Of a stretch of 64,000 nucleotides of DNA, positions 43,864-52,248 are shown piece after piece. The first letter of the stretch is position 1; each line of letters starts with the position of its first letter. Made by a program: the position numbers and the translations under genes. Source of the stretch: Acidianus infernus (GTDB lineage: Archaea > Thermoproteota > Thermoprotei_A > Sulfolobales > Sulfolobaceae); the NCBI RefSeq assembly GCF_009729545.1, contig NZ_WFIY01000004.1:1214001-1278000 (forward strand), in the 5' to 3' direction. Below the pieces are notes generated by a model. It did not search any database. It saw nothing but the letters and a program-made list of their open reading frames with translations, and was not told the origin of the DNA.

Positions 43864-45318
43864 TTATCTTAGTTTATTCCGCTCTTCCTTAATTTCTCTA
43901 CTTATCCATTCTGGTACTATTATTTTTGCTTTATATGATCTAAATGTAAAATAAATCCCTGGCAAAATCATTGTGATTATAGCTATTGCATAGTTAGTTG
44001 AAGGAATCCCAAAAGCCGGTCCTGCTTCAATAATACCCATGATTATCACAGAAAACATTACAAACGCAGTTAGTGGAGATATTACTCTTAATAGTACATC
44101 AATAGCTCCGCTAGACTTATTCCTCCACCACGTAATAGTAGCAGTCGTAGAATCGATTGCAAATTCCATTAATAGAAAAGCGCCAGCTCCAGTTAACACT
44201 ATTCCGAAGAAAGACTGCATAGATGGAGAAACTAACTCTAAACCTTGGACAAATATTTCCAAAACAGTAATAATCATGATATTAAACCAAGGACTTCCAT
44301 ATTTACTATGCACTTTAGAAAATATTCTAGGAAGAAGACCCTCCCTACCTCCTGCATACCATGCCCTGCTTAAAATATATGCAGTAAGCCATAAAGAGCT
44401 AGCAGTACTCGCTATTACTGCTATATCCATTAACCAAACATAATTAGGAATTACATAGGAGGCCCATCTAGCTAGCGGATCTATTGATGAACTTAAGGCA
44501 GAGATCGGAGTCTCTATGGTCATTATTGGCATTGTAATCATATAAATTATAAATACGGAAATTAAACCTATTATCCCAGAATTTCCCGGCCATCTTGTAG
44601 GTTTTTTAGACTCTTCTGAGGCATAGCTATCTATTTCCCAACCATCAAGTATTGTCGCAACAATAACCATGGTTGCAGTAAGACTTAAAAACATTGAAGG
44701 ATTCATAAGCCAGGATGGGCTAAAAAACCAACTAAAGCTAAATTTATTAATGACGTGGGTGGGTAACTCAACTAAACCTATACCTATAAAGGACGATAAT
44801 ATTATTAATTCTATAACTAGAAACGCCTCAGTAAACCTTGCAGTTGGTTTTGCCCCCAATAATAGCGGTATTGCAGCTATAGCTGCCCAAATCATGCCAA
44901 CAATTGAATCCCAGAAAACGCTTAACTCCATTGCCCTGCTTATCATGTGTAGTCTATAGAGTAAGTCTAAAGTGTATTCTCCGGCAGGAATTATGATTGG
45001 TGGTAGTGATAAGAAATATGCTAAACTAACTATCCAAAATTGGAAAGAACCGTATTTTTTGTTTACTAACGCCATCCCCCAGTGATACGAGGCACCTGCA
45101 TGAGGAGCTTTTCTATTTAATTGCCTAAATATTATCGAAGCAAAAAGGAAGAATGGGAAAGACACTACAACCGCCATTATAGCACTTGGGCCCATTAGTG
45201 CTACCATGCTTCCATAAGCGGCAGCAATACTAAACGTTGGTGCTACACTTGAGGTAGATAATGGAATTAAGTCTAGAATATGCAGAATATCTCTTTTTAG
45301 CCACTCTATTTTTTCCAT
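43864..45318 (-). CDS. APC-superfamily amino acid or amine permease
   Basis: 484 residues with twelve membrane spans. N-terminal STSSVAPTFSIAAAYGSMVA and FRQLNRKAPHAGASYHWGMA match the first helices of APC transporters. Later GWEIDSYASEESKKPTRWPG is the conserved cytoplasmic E-x-K loop region. The substrate is an amino acid, polyamine or similar; not predictable. Palindrome and inverted repeat lie upstream. Confidence 0.85.
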   Translation of the reverse strand: MEKIEWLKRDILHILDLIPLSTSSVAPTFSIAAAYGSMVALMGPSAIMAVVVSFPFFLFASIIFRQLNRKAPHAGASYHWGMALVNKKYGSFQFWIVSLAYFLSLPPIIIPAGEYTLDLLYRLHMISRAMELSVFWDSIVGMIWAAIAAIPLLLGAKPTARFTEAFLVIELIILSSFIGIGLVELPTHVINKFSFSWFFSPSWLMNPSMFLSLTATMVIVATILDGWEIDSYASEESKKPTRWPGNSGIIGLISVFIIYMITMPIMTIETPISALSSSIDPLARWASYVIPNYVWLMDIAVIASTASSLWLTAYILSRAWYAGGREGLLPRIFSKVHSKYGSPWFNIMIITVLEIFVQGLELVSPSMQSFFGIVLTGAGAFLLMEFAIDSTTATITWWRNKSSGAIDVLLRVISPLTAFVMFSVIIMGIIEAGPAFGIPSTNYAIAIITMILPGIYFTFRSYKAKIIVPEWISREIKEERNKLR

Positions 45319-45335
45319 AATTAATCACCTATGCC

Positions 45336-45378
45336 GGTATGAATACTTTACGTTGATTTTCATACCATTCTAGAATGG
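45336..45378 (-). promoter_or_regulatory. Palindromic regulatory region of the APC permease
   Basis: Perfect palindrome CCATTCTAGAATGG at 45365-45378 and inverted repeat GGTATGAA-N15-TTCATACC at 45336-45366, upstream of the start at 45318. A TATA-like TTTAAATATT lies just further out (about 45381-45391). Likely regulator target. Confidence 0.5.
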
Positions 45379-45542
45379 ATAATATTTAAACTTTTCTTTT
45401 TAGAATGGCAACTGTCAAGAGTAGTTTTGCGAAGGAATCGCTATAATAAAATATCTACTTATCATCATCGAAATATTTAATACATTAAATCTACCAGAAG
45501 GAGTAGCTAAAAATTTTATTTTTAATTGCCTATATTTTCTCT

Positions 45543-45953
45543 ATGAAGTATAGTACTGAAATATCTACATCTCACTCCATAGACGCCCTTTTAACTTTAT
45601 TATCTGATCCTAGTTTTGTTTTACCTAAAATATTCAAATCTATTAAGAAAATAGAAACAACAAACTCGAGATTTTCAGCTACTGCTAGTTACCTTGGACT
45701 AACTCATGAAGTTAATGGAAATGTATTTCGTTCAGTTAATGAGATTTCTTACGTTTTCATATTACGGCATGGCAAAGATACTGGATCTGGGAAGTTAAGT
45801 TTTATTATATCTAATAATAAAGTCGATATTATCTTTGAATATGAGGGATGGATGGAAAGACTTTCGCAATCAATAATTATTAAATGGATTAAGGAATTCT
45901 GCAGTAATTTTGAAGAGGATATAAGAATTGAAAGAATAAAAAGGAAACTCTAA
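45543..45953 (+). CDS. Small SRPBCC-fold protein
   Basis: 136 residues following the helix-grip pattern of archaeal SRPBCC proteins (STK_08120/CoxG-like): STSHSIDALLTLLSDPSFVL, then paired strands RFSATASYLGLTHEVNGNVF and a long last helix LSQSIIIKWIKEFCSNFEED. Probably binds a hydrophobic small ligand or lipid. No enzyme motif. A lone gene convergent with the membrane protein at 45969. Confidence 0.6.
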   Translation: MKYSTEISTSHSIDALLTLLSDPSFVLPKIFKSIKKIETTNSRFSATASYLGLTHEVNGNVFRSVNEISYVFILRHGKDTGSGKLSFIISNNKVDIIFEYEGWMERLSQSIIIKWIKEFCSNFEEDIRIERIKRKL

Positions 45954-45968
45954 CTGAATAGCCAGCCT

Positions 45969-46952
45969 TCAGAATTTAGTAATCAATCTTACTGATATTA
46001 TATAAAATATTGATAACCCTATTCCCAGTAATAACTCAAATTGTAGTAGATTATACCATAATGCTATCGATAATCCCCATAACGCTTGTGGAATTGCTAA
46101 TAATAGCCAAATTGTAGTAGGGATTCTTAAATTAAATTTAATATCGGACAAAGCAATGTAAATTGTTATAAGCGTAGCTATTCCGTACGGTATCTCGTTA
46201 AGGGAAATGGAATAATACAATGATGATAGACTTAAGATGATATTAGCTACTATGAAGATTAAATAGCTATTTAGGTTCATTCTGCCCTTTACTACATTAT
46301 ATGAAAAATATACAGATAAAATTATAGACAATAAAGTTATTAGTACACTCGCCTCTTTTATAGGGTCATAAGGCAGTGGTAAAATGGAATGCGTCATTTC
46401 AGAGGCAATATTAGGTCCCGAAAGAGCTAGTATGCTTAGCAATAAAGGATAATAATGTTTGTGCCTTATAGAAAAATACAAGACTTCTGGAAGAATCATT
46501 AGGAAGAACATAAAGGAATTGGAAAGTTCTATTAGCGCAAGGATAACATTAACGGGGGATAAGGAGGAAACAGGGATATCTGTCCCATAAAAGCTCAAAG
46601 CTAAAACGGCGTTATTAAATCCTCTTAAAATTACATAATATACTAAACTCATTATAATTTCATTTATTAATAAAAGTAAAACGTTATAGGATCTATTAAA
46701 CCCCAAATTTCTAAGAGTTATTGGAATTACAATAAGTATTACTACTATGGATAATACTATTCCAAGATTATTTAAAGAGAAAACTATCAGATATACTGAA
46801 GTACTTATATAGGAAATTACCATGGTTATTGAACCTAAATTATTTCCTCTAATACTTTCATCAAAGGCCCAAGATAAGGCTAAAGTCATTGTTATAACGT
46901 ATGCTATGTACGTGAGAATCAAAGGAGACGGATAGAACATTATATCTCCCAA
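45969..46952 (-). CDS. Polytopic membrane protein, unknown
   Basis: 327 residues with about ten predicted membrane spans and very short loops. No charged motif within the helices is obvious. MFYPSPLILTYIAYVITMTL may be the first helix; ATG 46952 or 46940 could start it. Possibly a quinone-linked or ion transport protein, but nothing in the sequence proves this. Stands alone, divergent from hypE. Confidence 0.45.
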   Translation of the reverse strand: MGDIMFYPSPLILTYIAYVITMTLALSWAFDESIRGNNLGSITMVISYISTSVYLIVFSLNNLGIVLSIVVILIVIPITLRNLGFNRSYNVLLLLINEIIMSLVYYVILRGFNNAVLALSFYGTDIPVSSLSPVNVILALIELSNSFMFFLMILPEVLYFSIRHKHYYPLLLSILALSGPNIASEMTHSILPLPYDPIKEASVLITLLSIILSVYFSYNVVKGRMNLNSYLIFIVANIILSLSSLYYSISLNEIPYGIATLITIYIALSDIKFNLRIPTTIWLLLAIPQALWGLSIALWYNLLQFELLLGIGLSIFYIISVRLITKF

Positions 46953-47128
46953 AATAAGTTATTTATGAAAGTTTTTTAATCTTCACTATAATTAAATAAG
47001 ATAAGGTATTCTTCAGTATATTTGATTAAATAGGTAAGAGGTTAGCACCTCGATCAAAATTATGGTTGCTTTTGTTTATTTGTGGTTTATATTAAATATG
47101 TTTATTAACCATTCTAAGTTAAAGATAA

Positions 47129-48187
47129 ATGATAAACATGAGCAATAAAGATATTATAACACTCCTACATGGAGCAGGAGGCTCTTATATGCACTCATTA
47201 ATAAAGAACGTATTCATGAAGCTTAACGATAATTATGGAGAAGTAGGATTAGAAATGCTTGACGATGCAGCAGTTATAAATGATACTGTAATAAGCACGG
47301 ACTCTTTCATAGTAAGGCCCATCTTCTTTAAAGGTGGAGATATAGGAAGATTAAGTGTCAGCGGAACAGTAAATGATATAGCAATGATGGGTGGTAATCC
47401 AATCGCGTTAAGCCTTGCTATAGTAATGGAAGAGGGATTTCCGTTATCAGACTTAGAAAAGATTGTGGACAGCATTAAGAAGACTGCAGAGGAGGCGGAT
47501 GTGCATATAGTTACTGGAGATACAAAAGTCATGGAAAAGGGTTCATTAGATAAAATAATAATAAATACTTCAGGAATAGGAAATAGACCACCACAATTAG
47601 ATTATAATATAAATACTTTACGAAAAAATAGACAACCTTCAAGATGGTTAGTTCCTACAAACTTAAGACCTGGAGATAAGATTATAGTTTCTGGAACTAT
47701 TGGAGACCACGAAATATCCATATTATCTTCGAGAGAAGGAATAGGCTTTGAAGCTAACGTAAAATCTGACGTAGCGCCGTTAAATAAGCTGATGCTAAAA
47801 TTATTAGAGGTAGGGGGAATAGCCGATGCCAAAGACCCTACTAGAGGAGGATTAGCTGACTTACTAAACGATTGGTCAGAAAAATCTGGACTTGGAATAT
47901 ATATTAAAGAAGAAGATATTCCGGTTAGAGAAGAAGTGAGGGCTGCAGTAGAATTTTTAGGAATGGACATCCTTGAGCTAAGTAACGAGGGAAAAGTAGT
48001 ATTAGCAGTTTCCCCAGAATATGAAAAGGACGTACTAGAGGAGTTACATTCGGATCCCTTGGGTAAGTACGCTACAACAATAGGCGAAGTTAGAAAGGAC
48101 ATTAGCGGAGTTATAATGGAAACAGTGATAGGAGGTCAAAGGTACGTTGGAAGACCAATAGGAAGTCCAGTTCCGAGAATTTGTTGA
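47129..48187 (+). CDS. hypE: Hydrogenase maturation protein HypE
   Basis: 352 residues of the PurM/ThiL fold: LHGAGGSYMHSLI, LDDAAVINDTVISTDSF, LSVSGTVNDIAMMGGNPIAL, KDPTRGGLADLLNDW. It ends SPVPRIC, the C-terminal Cys that receives the carbamoyl group from HypF and is dehydrated to thiocyanate for Fe-CN formation. ATG 47129 or 47138 (MSNKD) may start it. First gene of the operon hypE-Zn protein-hypC-hypD-aldolase-FSCA-helical protein. Confidence 0.95.
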   Translation: MINMSNKDIITLLHGAGGSYMHSLIKNVFMKLNDNYGEVGLEMLDDAAVINDTVISTDSFIVRPIFFKGGDIGRLSVSGTVNDIAMMGGNPIALSLAIVMEEGFPLSDLEKIVDSIKKTAEEADVHIVTGDTKVMEKGSLDKIIINTSGIGNRPPQLDYNINTLRKNRQPSRWLVPTNLRPGDKIIVSGTIGDHEISILSSREGIGFEANVKSDVAPLNKLMLKLLEVGGIADAKDPTRGGLADLLNDWSEKSGLGIYIKEEDIPVREEVRAAVEFLGMDILELSNEGKVVLAVSPEYEKDVLEELHSDPLGKYATTIGEVRKDISGVIMETVIGGQRYVGRPIGSPVPRIC

Positions 48188-48198
48188 GGTTGATGTGA

Positions 48199-48447
48199 AT
48201 GAAGCTTGTGTGCCTAATTTGCGGAACTGAAGAAAAAATTCCTTTACATTGCGGTAAGCCAATGAGTTACATTCAAAAAGGGAATTTCAGAAAAAGAGAC
48301 TTCCTTAAATGTGAAATTTGCGGAACTGAACTGGAAATGCCTAGACATTGCAACGTTCCTATGCTTTACGTAGATGAGGACTACATGCCTATTTATAAGT
48401 TAAGTAAATCCGAAATAGAAGAACTAAAGAGAATCTATGGTGAGTAA
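48199..48447 (+). CDS. Double zinc-ribbon-like small protein in the hyp operon
   Basis: 82 residues containing two similar Cys/His modules: CLICGTEEKIPLHCGKPM (residues about 5-22) and CEICGTELEMPRHCNVPM (36-53). Each has CxxC and HC, so each could hold one Zn or Fe. The rest is a helical tail. A ribosome site GAGGT (48186-48190) precedes the ATG by 8 bases. It lies between hypE and hypC, so a link to hydrogenase maturation, such as an iron or redox carrier, is plausible. No family with known function recognised. Confidence 0.7.
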   Translation: MKLVCLICGTEEKIPLHCGKPMSYIQKGNFRKRDFLKCEICGTELEMPRHCNVPMLYVDEDYMPIYKLSKSEIEELKRIYGE

Positions 48448-48448
48448 A

Positions 48449-48724
48449 ATGTGCGTAGCCTTTCCAGGAAAGGTAATTGAAATAAACGGAGATTTTGGAA
48501 AAATTGACTTCGGTAATGGGACAATAAGAGATAACATCTTATTATCCTTGGTTAACGCTAAGGTAGGAGATTACGTTCTGGTACATGCAGGTTATGCAAT
48601 ACAAGTAGTTGATGAAGAAGAGGCTAGAAGAAGTATAGAGATATGGAATGAAATGACAAGAGAACTCCCTAAAGAGAAGAGAATTCAAGACTTTAATGAG
48701 GTAGTGGGGAGAGGAAATGAGTGA
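48449..48724 (+). CDS. hypC: Hydrogenase maturation chaperone HypC
   Basis: About 91 residues from ATG 48449, starting MCVAFPGKVIEI; Cys2 is the essential residue that, with HypD, holds the Fe(CN)2CO unit. The small beta barrel follows (FGNGTIRDNILLSL, GDYVLVHAGYAIQVV), plus a charged C-terminal helix. A GGTGA ribosome site overlaps the end of the preceding gene. The in-frame start at 48437 would give an unusual N-terminus with Cys at position 6, so it is unlikely. Overlaps hypD by 8 bases. Confidence 0.95.
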   Translation: MCVAFPGKVIEINGDFGKIDFGNGTIRDNILLSLVNAKVGDYVLVHAGYAIQVVDEEEARRSIEIWNEMTRELPKEKRIQDFNEVVGRGNE

Positions 48725-49847
48725 GGAATATTTATCGTTATTAAAATATTATAGAGATCCTAAGCTAGCAAAGGCAATAAAAATCAAGATTGATGAATTA
48801 TCAAGAAAAATTGAAGAAAATGTTATGATAATGCACGTGTGCGGTAGTCACGAATGGACTATAACTCATTATGGAATAAGAACTCTATTACCAGATAATA
48901 TTGAAGTTAGAGCAGGCCCTGGTTGTCCCGTCTGCATAACGCCTGCAACGGACATAGATGACGCGGTGAAACTGGCATTAGATGGCGTGGTAATTACAAC
49001 ATATGGAGACATGAGTAGAGCTAGAGGAACAAAAATGTCGTTGCAAGATGCTAAAGCATTGGGCGGTGATGTTAGAATAATATATGGAGTGCAAGATGCT
49101 GTAAAGATGGCCAGAAAAGAGCCAGAAAAGGAGTTCCTATTCTTTGCAGTAGGCATGGATACAACTGCGCCCGCTACTGCTTTTGAATTATTAAAAGGAG
49201 TTCCTAAGAACTTAAGCTTCTTAGTCTCGTATAGATATACTCCTGCAATTCAAGGTTCAGTAATGGAATCTAACGTGTTAGGGATCGATGCTTTTATATC
49301 TGCAGGGCATTCAGCAACTATAACTGGACTAAAGCCCTACTATGAGTACTTCTTAAGATCTAAAAAACCAATGGTGGCTACAGGATTTGAACCAATTGAT
49401 GTACTAATGGCAATATATATGATATTAAAGCAAATAGACGAGGGAAGGCCAAAGATTGAAAACGAATATACAAGGTCAGTAACTTGGGAAGGTAATGTTA
49501 AAGCTCAAGAAGTTATGGAAAAAGTGTTCGATCTAGAAGACGGTTACGTAAGAGGAGTTGCAATATTCCCTAAAGCAGGATTCAGATTAAAAGATGAATT
49601 TAGAAAGTATGATGCAAGAGAGCAATATGGATTAAAGGATAGAAGCAAAACTGCCGATGAGTATGTTGCAGGTGCACGTTGTGGAGAAGTAGTTATGGGA
49701 CTAATCGACCCGCCAGAGTGCCCACTCTATATGAAGACTTGCAAACCAGACGATCCCAAAGGTGCTCCAATGGTGTCTCAAGAAGGAACATGTTGGATAT
49801 GGGCCATGCATAAGATAGTAAATGTTGCACCTAGATGTAAAAGGTAG
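48717..49847 (+). CDS. hypD: Hydrogenase maturation protein HypD
   Basis: 376 residues. Conserved HypD elements: MHVCGSHEWTI (Cys for Fe binding), AGPGCPVCITP (redox pair), YGDMSRARGTKMSL and the C-terminal [4Fe-4S] part with CPLYMKTCKPDDP and QEGTCWIW. HypD-HypC is the scaffold on which CN and CO are attached to iron. Ribosome site GGGGAGAGGAA lies in hypC. Followed after 11 bases by an aldolase-family gene. Confidence 0.95.
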   Translation: MSEEYLSLLKYYRDPKLAKAIKIKIDELSRKIEENVMIMHVCGSHEWTITHYGIRTLLPDNIEVRAGPGCPVCITPATDIDDAVKLALDGVVITTYGDMSRARGTKMSLQDAKALGGDVRIIYGVQDAVKMARKEPEKEFLFFAVGMDTTAPATAFELLKGVPKNLSFLVSYRYTPAIQGSVMESNVLGIDAFISAGHSATITGLKPYYEYFLRSKKPMVATGFEPIDVLMAIYMILKQIDEGRPKIENEYTRSVTWEGNVKAQEVMEKVFDLEDGYVRGVAIFPKAGFRLKDEFRKYDAREQYGLKDRSKTADEYVAGARCGEVVMGLIDPPECPLYMKTCKPDDPKGAPMVSQEGTCWIWAMHKIVNVAPRCKR

Positions 49848-49858
49848 GTGAATAACAA

Positions 49859-50578
49859 ATGGTGTACATGATAGGTAACACCTACTGTAAACTGTGTCAA
49901 ACAGATGAAGAACAGTTAAAAAGAGAGCTCGTGAATAGCGTAAAAACTCTATATTGGAAAGGAATGGTAAGTAATGCGGGCGGAAATCAGAGTGCCAGAT
50001 TACCTGGTCAAAATAAGATATGGATAACTCCATCTGGGTATCCTAGAGTAAGCTTGGAGCCCCAGGATCTGATTGCAGTAGATTTAGATGGTAATGTGAT
50101 AGAAGGAGATCTAAGACCGTCAATAGAAACTAGAATGCACTTGGAAATTTATAAAAATAGGCCAGATGTGAATGCAGTGATTCACGCTCACTCTCCTTAT
50201 ACTATGGGGGCAGCAATTTCCGGCTATTTGGATATAACTCATGGAGAAGCAGCCGCAATACTTGGTGAAATAAAAATAATTCCTTACTCTCATCCAGGGA
50301 CTATTGAATTAGCTAAATCTGTAGGAGAGGCACTAAGAGGAGAAGGGGCAAAAGTACCTAGAATAGTAATTCTAATGAATCACGGTATTGTATCAGTAGG
50401 AGCGTGCATACACGAGGCCAGAGCTTTCGCTGAAATAATGGAGGAATGGGCAAGATTTAATATAGCCGCAAGAGCCCTCGGAGGTATAAAATATTCATTA
50501 AAGCCTCAAGATCTTAGAAAGCCTGGAGCCAGATATATAAGGGCGGTGAAATTTGGCGGAAGACCTGGAAGCTATTAA
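49859..50578 (+). CDS. Class II aldolase/adducin family protein in the hyp operon
   Basis: 239 residues. Zn-binding set of L-fuculose-phosphate-type aldolases: IHAHSPYTMG (His pair) and HGIVSVGACIHEARAF with the later His, plus NAGGNQSARLPG (phosphate/enediolate region) and a Glu in THGEAA. N-terminal TYCKLCQ adds a CxxC. Such enzymes split or form hydroxy-ketone or hydroxy-aldehyde phosphates. Position directly after hypD, with a ribosome site GGTAGGTGA, places it in the maturation operon. A role in making the CO ligand precursor is a hypothesis only. Confidence 0.85.
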   Translation: MVYMIGNTYCKLCQTDEEQLKRELVNSVKTLYWKGMVSNAGGNQSARLPGQNKIWITPSGYPRVSLEPQDLIAVDLDGNVIEGDLRPSIETRMHLEIYKNRPDVNAVIHAHSPYTMGAAISGYLDITHGEAAAILGEIKIIPYSHPGTIELAKSVGEALRGEGAKVPRIVILMNHGIVSVGACIHEARAFAEIMEEWARFNIAARALGGIKYSLKPQDLRKPGARYIRAVKFGGRPGSY

Positions 50579-50801
50579 CAAAGTTATTGAACCGGAGACA
50601 GGAGTTCCTGCAATAAAGCTCGGACTACTGAGGATTGAAAAGAATGAAATACATTACACTCCTCCTTCGCCCTTTACTCCTCCAATTCTAGTTATATCCG
50701 TAGGGTTGCAGCTCAAGGGTTTATTTAAAAGATATAAGATAGTTATAGAAAATTACTATATCTCAGAAGAAATAAATGAGAGGTTAAATTACGATGCATA
50801 A
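50553..50801 (+). CDS. FSCA/MIP18 (DUF59)-like protein
   Basis: Up to 82 residues; the frame overlaps the aldolase gene by 26 bases, with TTG 50553 as start. INKVIEPETGVPAIKLGLLR resembles the DPELGxxIxxLGLV signature of DUF59/MIP18 proteins, followed by strands EIHYTPPSPFTPPILVISVG and a last helix. The Cys of the typical family is missing. FSCA proteins help Fe-S cluster assembly or act on phenylacetate oxygenase. In the hyp operon it could aid iron-centre assembly. Confidence 0.6.
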   Translation: MAEDLEAINKVIEPETGVPAIKLGLLRIEKNEIHYTPPSPFTPPILVISVGLQLKGLFKRYKIVIENYYISEEINERLNYDA

Positions 50802-51084
50802 AGAATTGGCATTAACATACTTAAAGCTCGCTATGGAAAGTAATGATGACGTTATTTCGGTTTCTTTCTTGCTTAAAAGCTTAGAAGAATACGCTTTATA
50901 TAAAATTGGTAAAGATTATTATAGCCCAGAAATTCAAGAGGAAATTATTAACTATATTAGATCAGATAAAAGTATTTATTCCATATATTCTTCAATAATT
51001 GATGAAATGTTTTCAGTATTATTGGGGAGTAAAATGAAAAGAGAACTAGTAGAAAAAGTGATGCGGAAAATCATCGAAGATTAA
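50794..51084 (+). CDS. Small helical protein, end of the hyp operon
   Basis: 96 residues, all alpha-helical and charged (HKELALTYLKLAMESNDDVI, SFLLKSLEEYALYKIG). Overlaps the FSCA-like gene by 8 bases, so it belongs to the operon. A HEPN-like helical bundle is conceivable but the RxxxxH motif is not present. Function unknown. Confidence 0.5.
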   Translation: MHKELALTYLKLAMESNDDVISVSFLLKSLEEYALYKIGKDYYSPEIQEEIINYIRSDKSIYSIYSSIIDEMFSVLLGSKMKRELVEKVMRKIIED

Positions 51085-51248
51085 AGATAAATTTAACGTA
51101 ATTAATACATTTAAAAACTATTTAAATAATGATAAAGAGATATACGTAGTAAGTTAAAAGGTTTATATAGCATAATAAAGATCATAGATTAAGAAAATAT
51201 TTTTCATAATAACATCAACTTTTTAAACAAATATTATTGAGAAAAATT

Positions 51249-51611
51249 ATGACAGGATGTTGTATCCAAGATGAACAAGACCTTTGCATGGAATATTCTC
51301 CGAAAATATATCAGCTAATAACTAGAAAGTACACTCTAGCTATCTTGCTGCTCCTAGATAAATATGATAAAATGAGATTTAATGAAATAATGAGAAAGAT
51401 TAACGGGATAACTCAAAGAATATTATCTATGCGATTAAAGGAGTTAGAGAAAGCTTATCTAATAAGGAGAGAAATAGATAAAAACGGGAAGACAGTAATG
51501 TATTCCATTACAACACAAGGTAAGGCATTAAAAAATGCCATGTTAATGCTTTTACAGCTTACAAATTTACTATCTCCTCCTAATAATCCGGAGAAGGATT
51601 ATTTTTGTTGA
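51249..51611 (+). CDS. HxlR-family transcriptional regulator with Cys-rich N-terminus
   Basis: About 120 residues from ATG 51249. The HxlR winged helix is clear: YSPKIYQLITRKYTLAILLL, LDKYDKMRFNEIMRKINGIT, RILSMRLKELEKAYLI. The N-terminus MTGCCIQDEQDLCMEY has three Cys close together, and the last residue is also Cys, suggesting a redox or metal sensor. It stands at the end of the hyp operon after a 150-base gap with a TATA-like GGTTTATATAG (about 51160), and overlaps the convergent DUF1641 gene by 13 bases. Confidence 0.75.
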   Translation: MTGCCIQDEQDLCMEYSPKIYQLITRKYTLAILLLLDKYDKMRFNEIMRKINGITQRILSMRLKELEKAYLIRREIDKNGKTVMYSITTQGKALKNAMLMLLQLTNLLSPPNNPEKDYFC

Positions 51612-52105
51612 GACTTACCATCGTTTTCAACTATTGGAGTTGCGGCCTTGCCCAGCTCTTTTAGCATAAATCTTAAATAAGCTAACGTCTTTTTAACGTC
51701 AGGATCGTCAAACGAGGCTAATAGTTCCACTATATTAGACTGATCACCTTCCTTAACCATAGCTTCTGCCGCCCTGGACAAACCAGACGTTATCACGTCT
51801 AAAACTCCATGTTGTTCTAACGTTGATAATATCTTACCTATCTTATCGAGGTGCTTAGCTATAGCCAATGTACCGTTAATGAAATCTTCTGAGCTAACTT
51901 GTCCTGAGTCTATCATTTCTTTCAAATCCCCTAACAATTCCACGATTGCCCTAAAACTTTTAGACCTTAAGAAAGACATGATTTTATTCTCATCTTTAAG
52001 CAAATCTAAAATGCTGTCTAGGAGACCAGTAGAATTAAGGTAAATTACTATTTCCTTTAATTTTTTCATTCCTTCAATATAATCCTCATCATTGTCAATA
52101 CTCAT
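51599..52105 (-). CDS. DUF1641 family protein 2
   Basis: 168 residues of helical repeats like the gene at 430-816: LDSILDLLKDENKIMSFLRS, IVELLGDLKEMIDSG, DVITSGLSRAAEAMVKEGD, and IVELLASFDDPDVKKTLAYL. DUF1641 proteins accompany hydrogenases, SQR-like flavoproteins and formate dehydrogenases. It diverges from hydrogenase C (start 52249), so it may assist that enzyme. Function unknown. Confidence 0.75.
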   Translation of the reverse strand: MSIDNDEDYIEGMKKLKEIVIYLNSTGLLDSILDLLKDENKIMSFLRSKSFRAIVELLGDLKEMIDSGQVSSEDFINGTLAIAKHLDKIGKILSTLEQHGVLDVITSGLSRAAEAMVKEGDQSNIVELLASFDDPDVKKTLAYLRFMLKELGKAATPIVENDGKSQQK

Positions 52106-52248
52106 AAGCCCCTCAGATACTTTTGGACTTTATATATAAAAGCTTTATTTACATTATAATTTTCTTTTATAGCTTTATGTAAAGAAGATTTAGTCTTTGA
52201 ACAAGTTTTATAAAAAACAAATTTAAACCTAAATTCTAAACTTATCTT

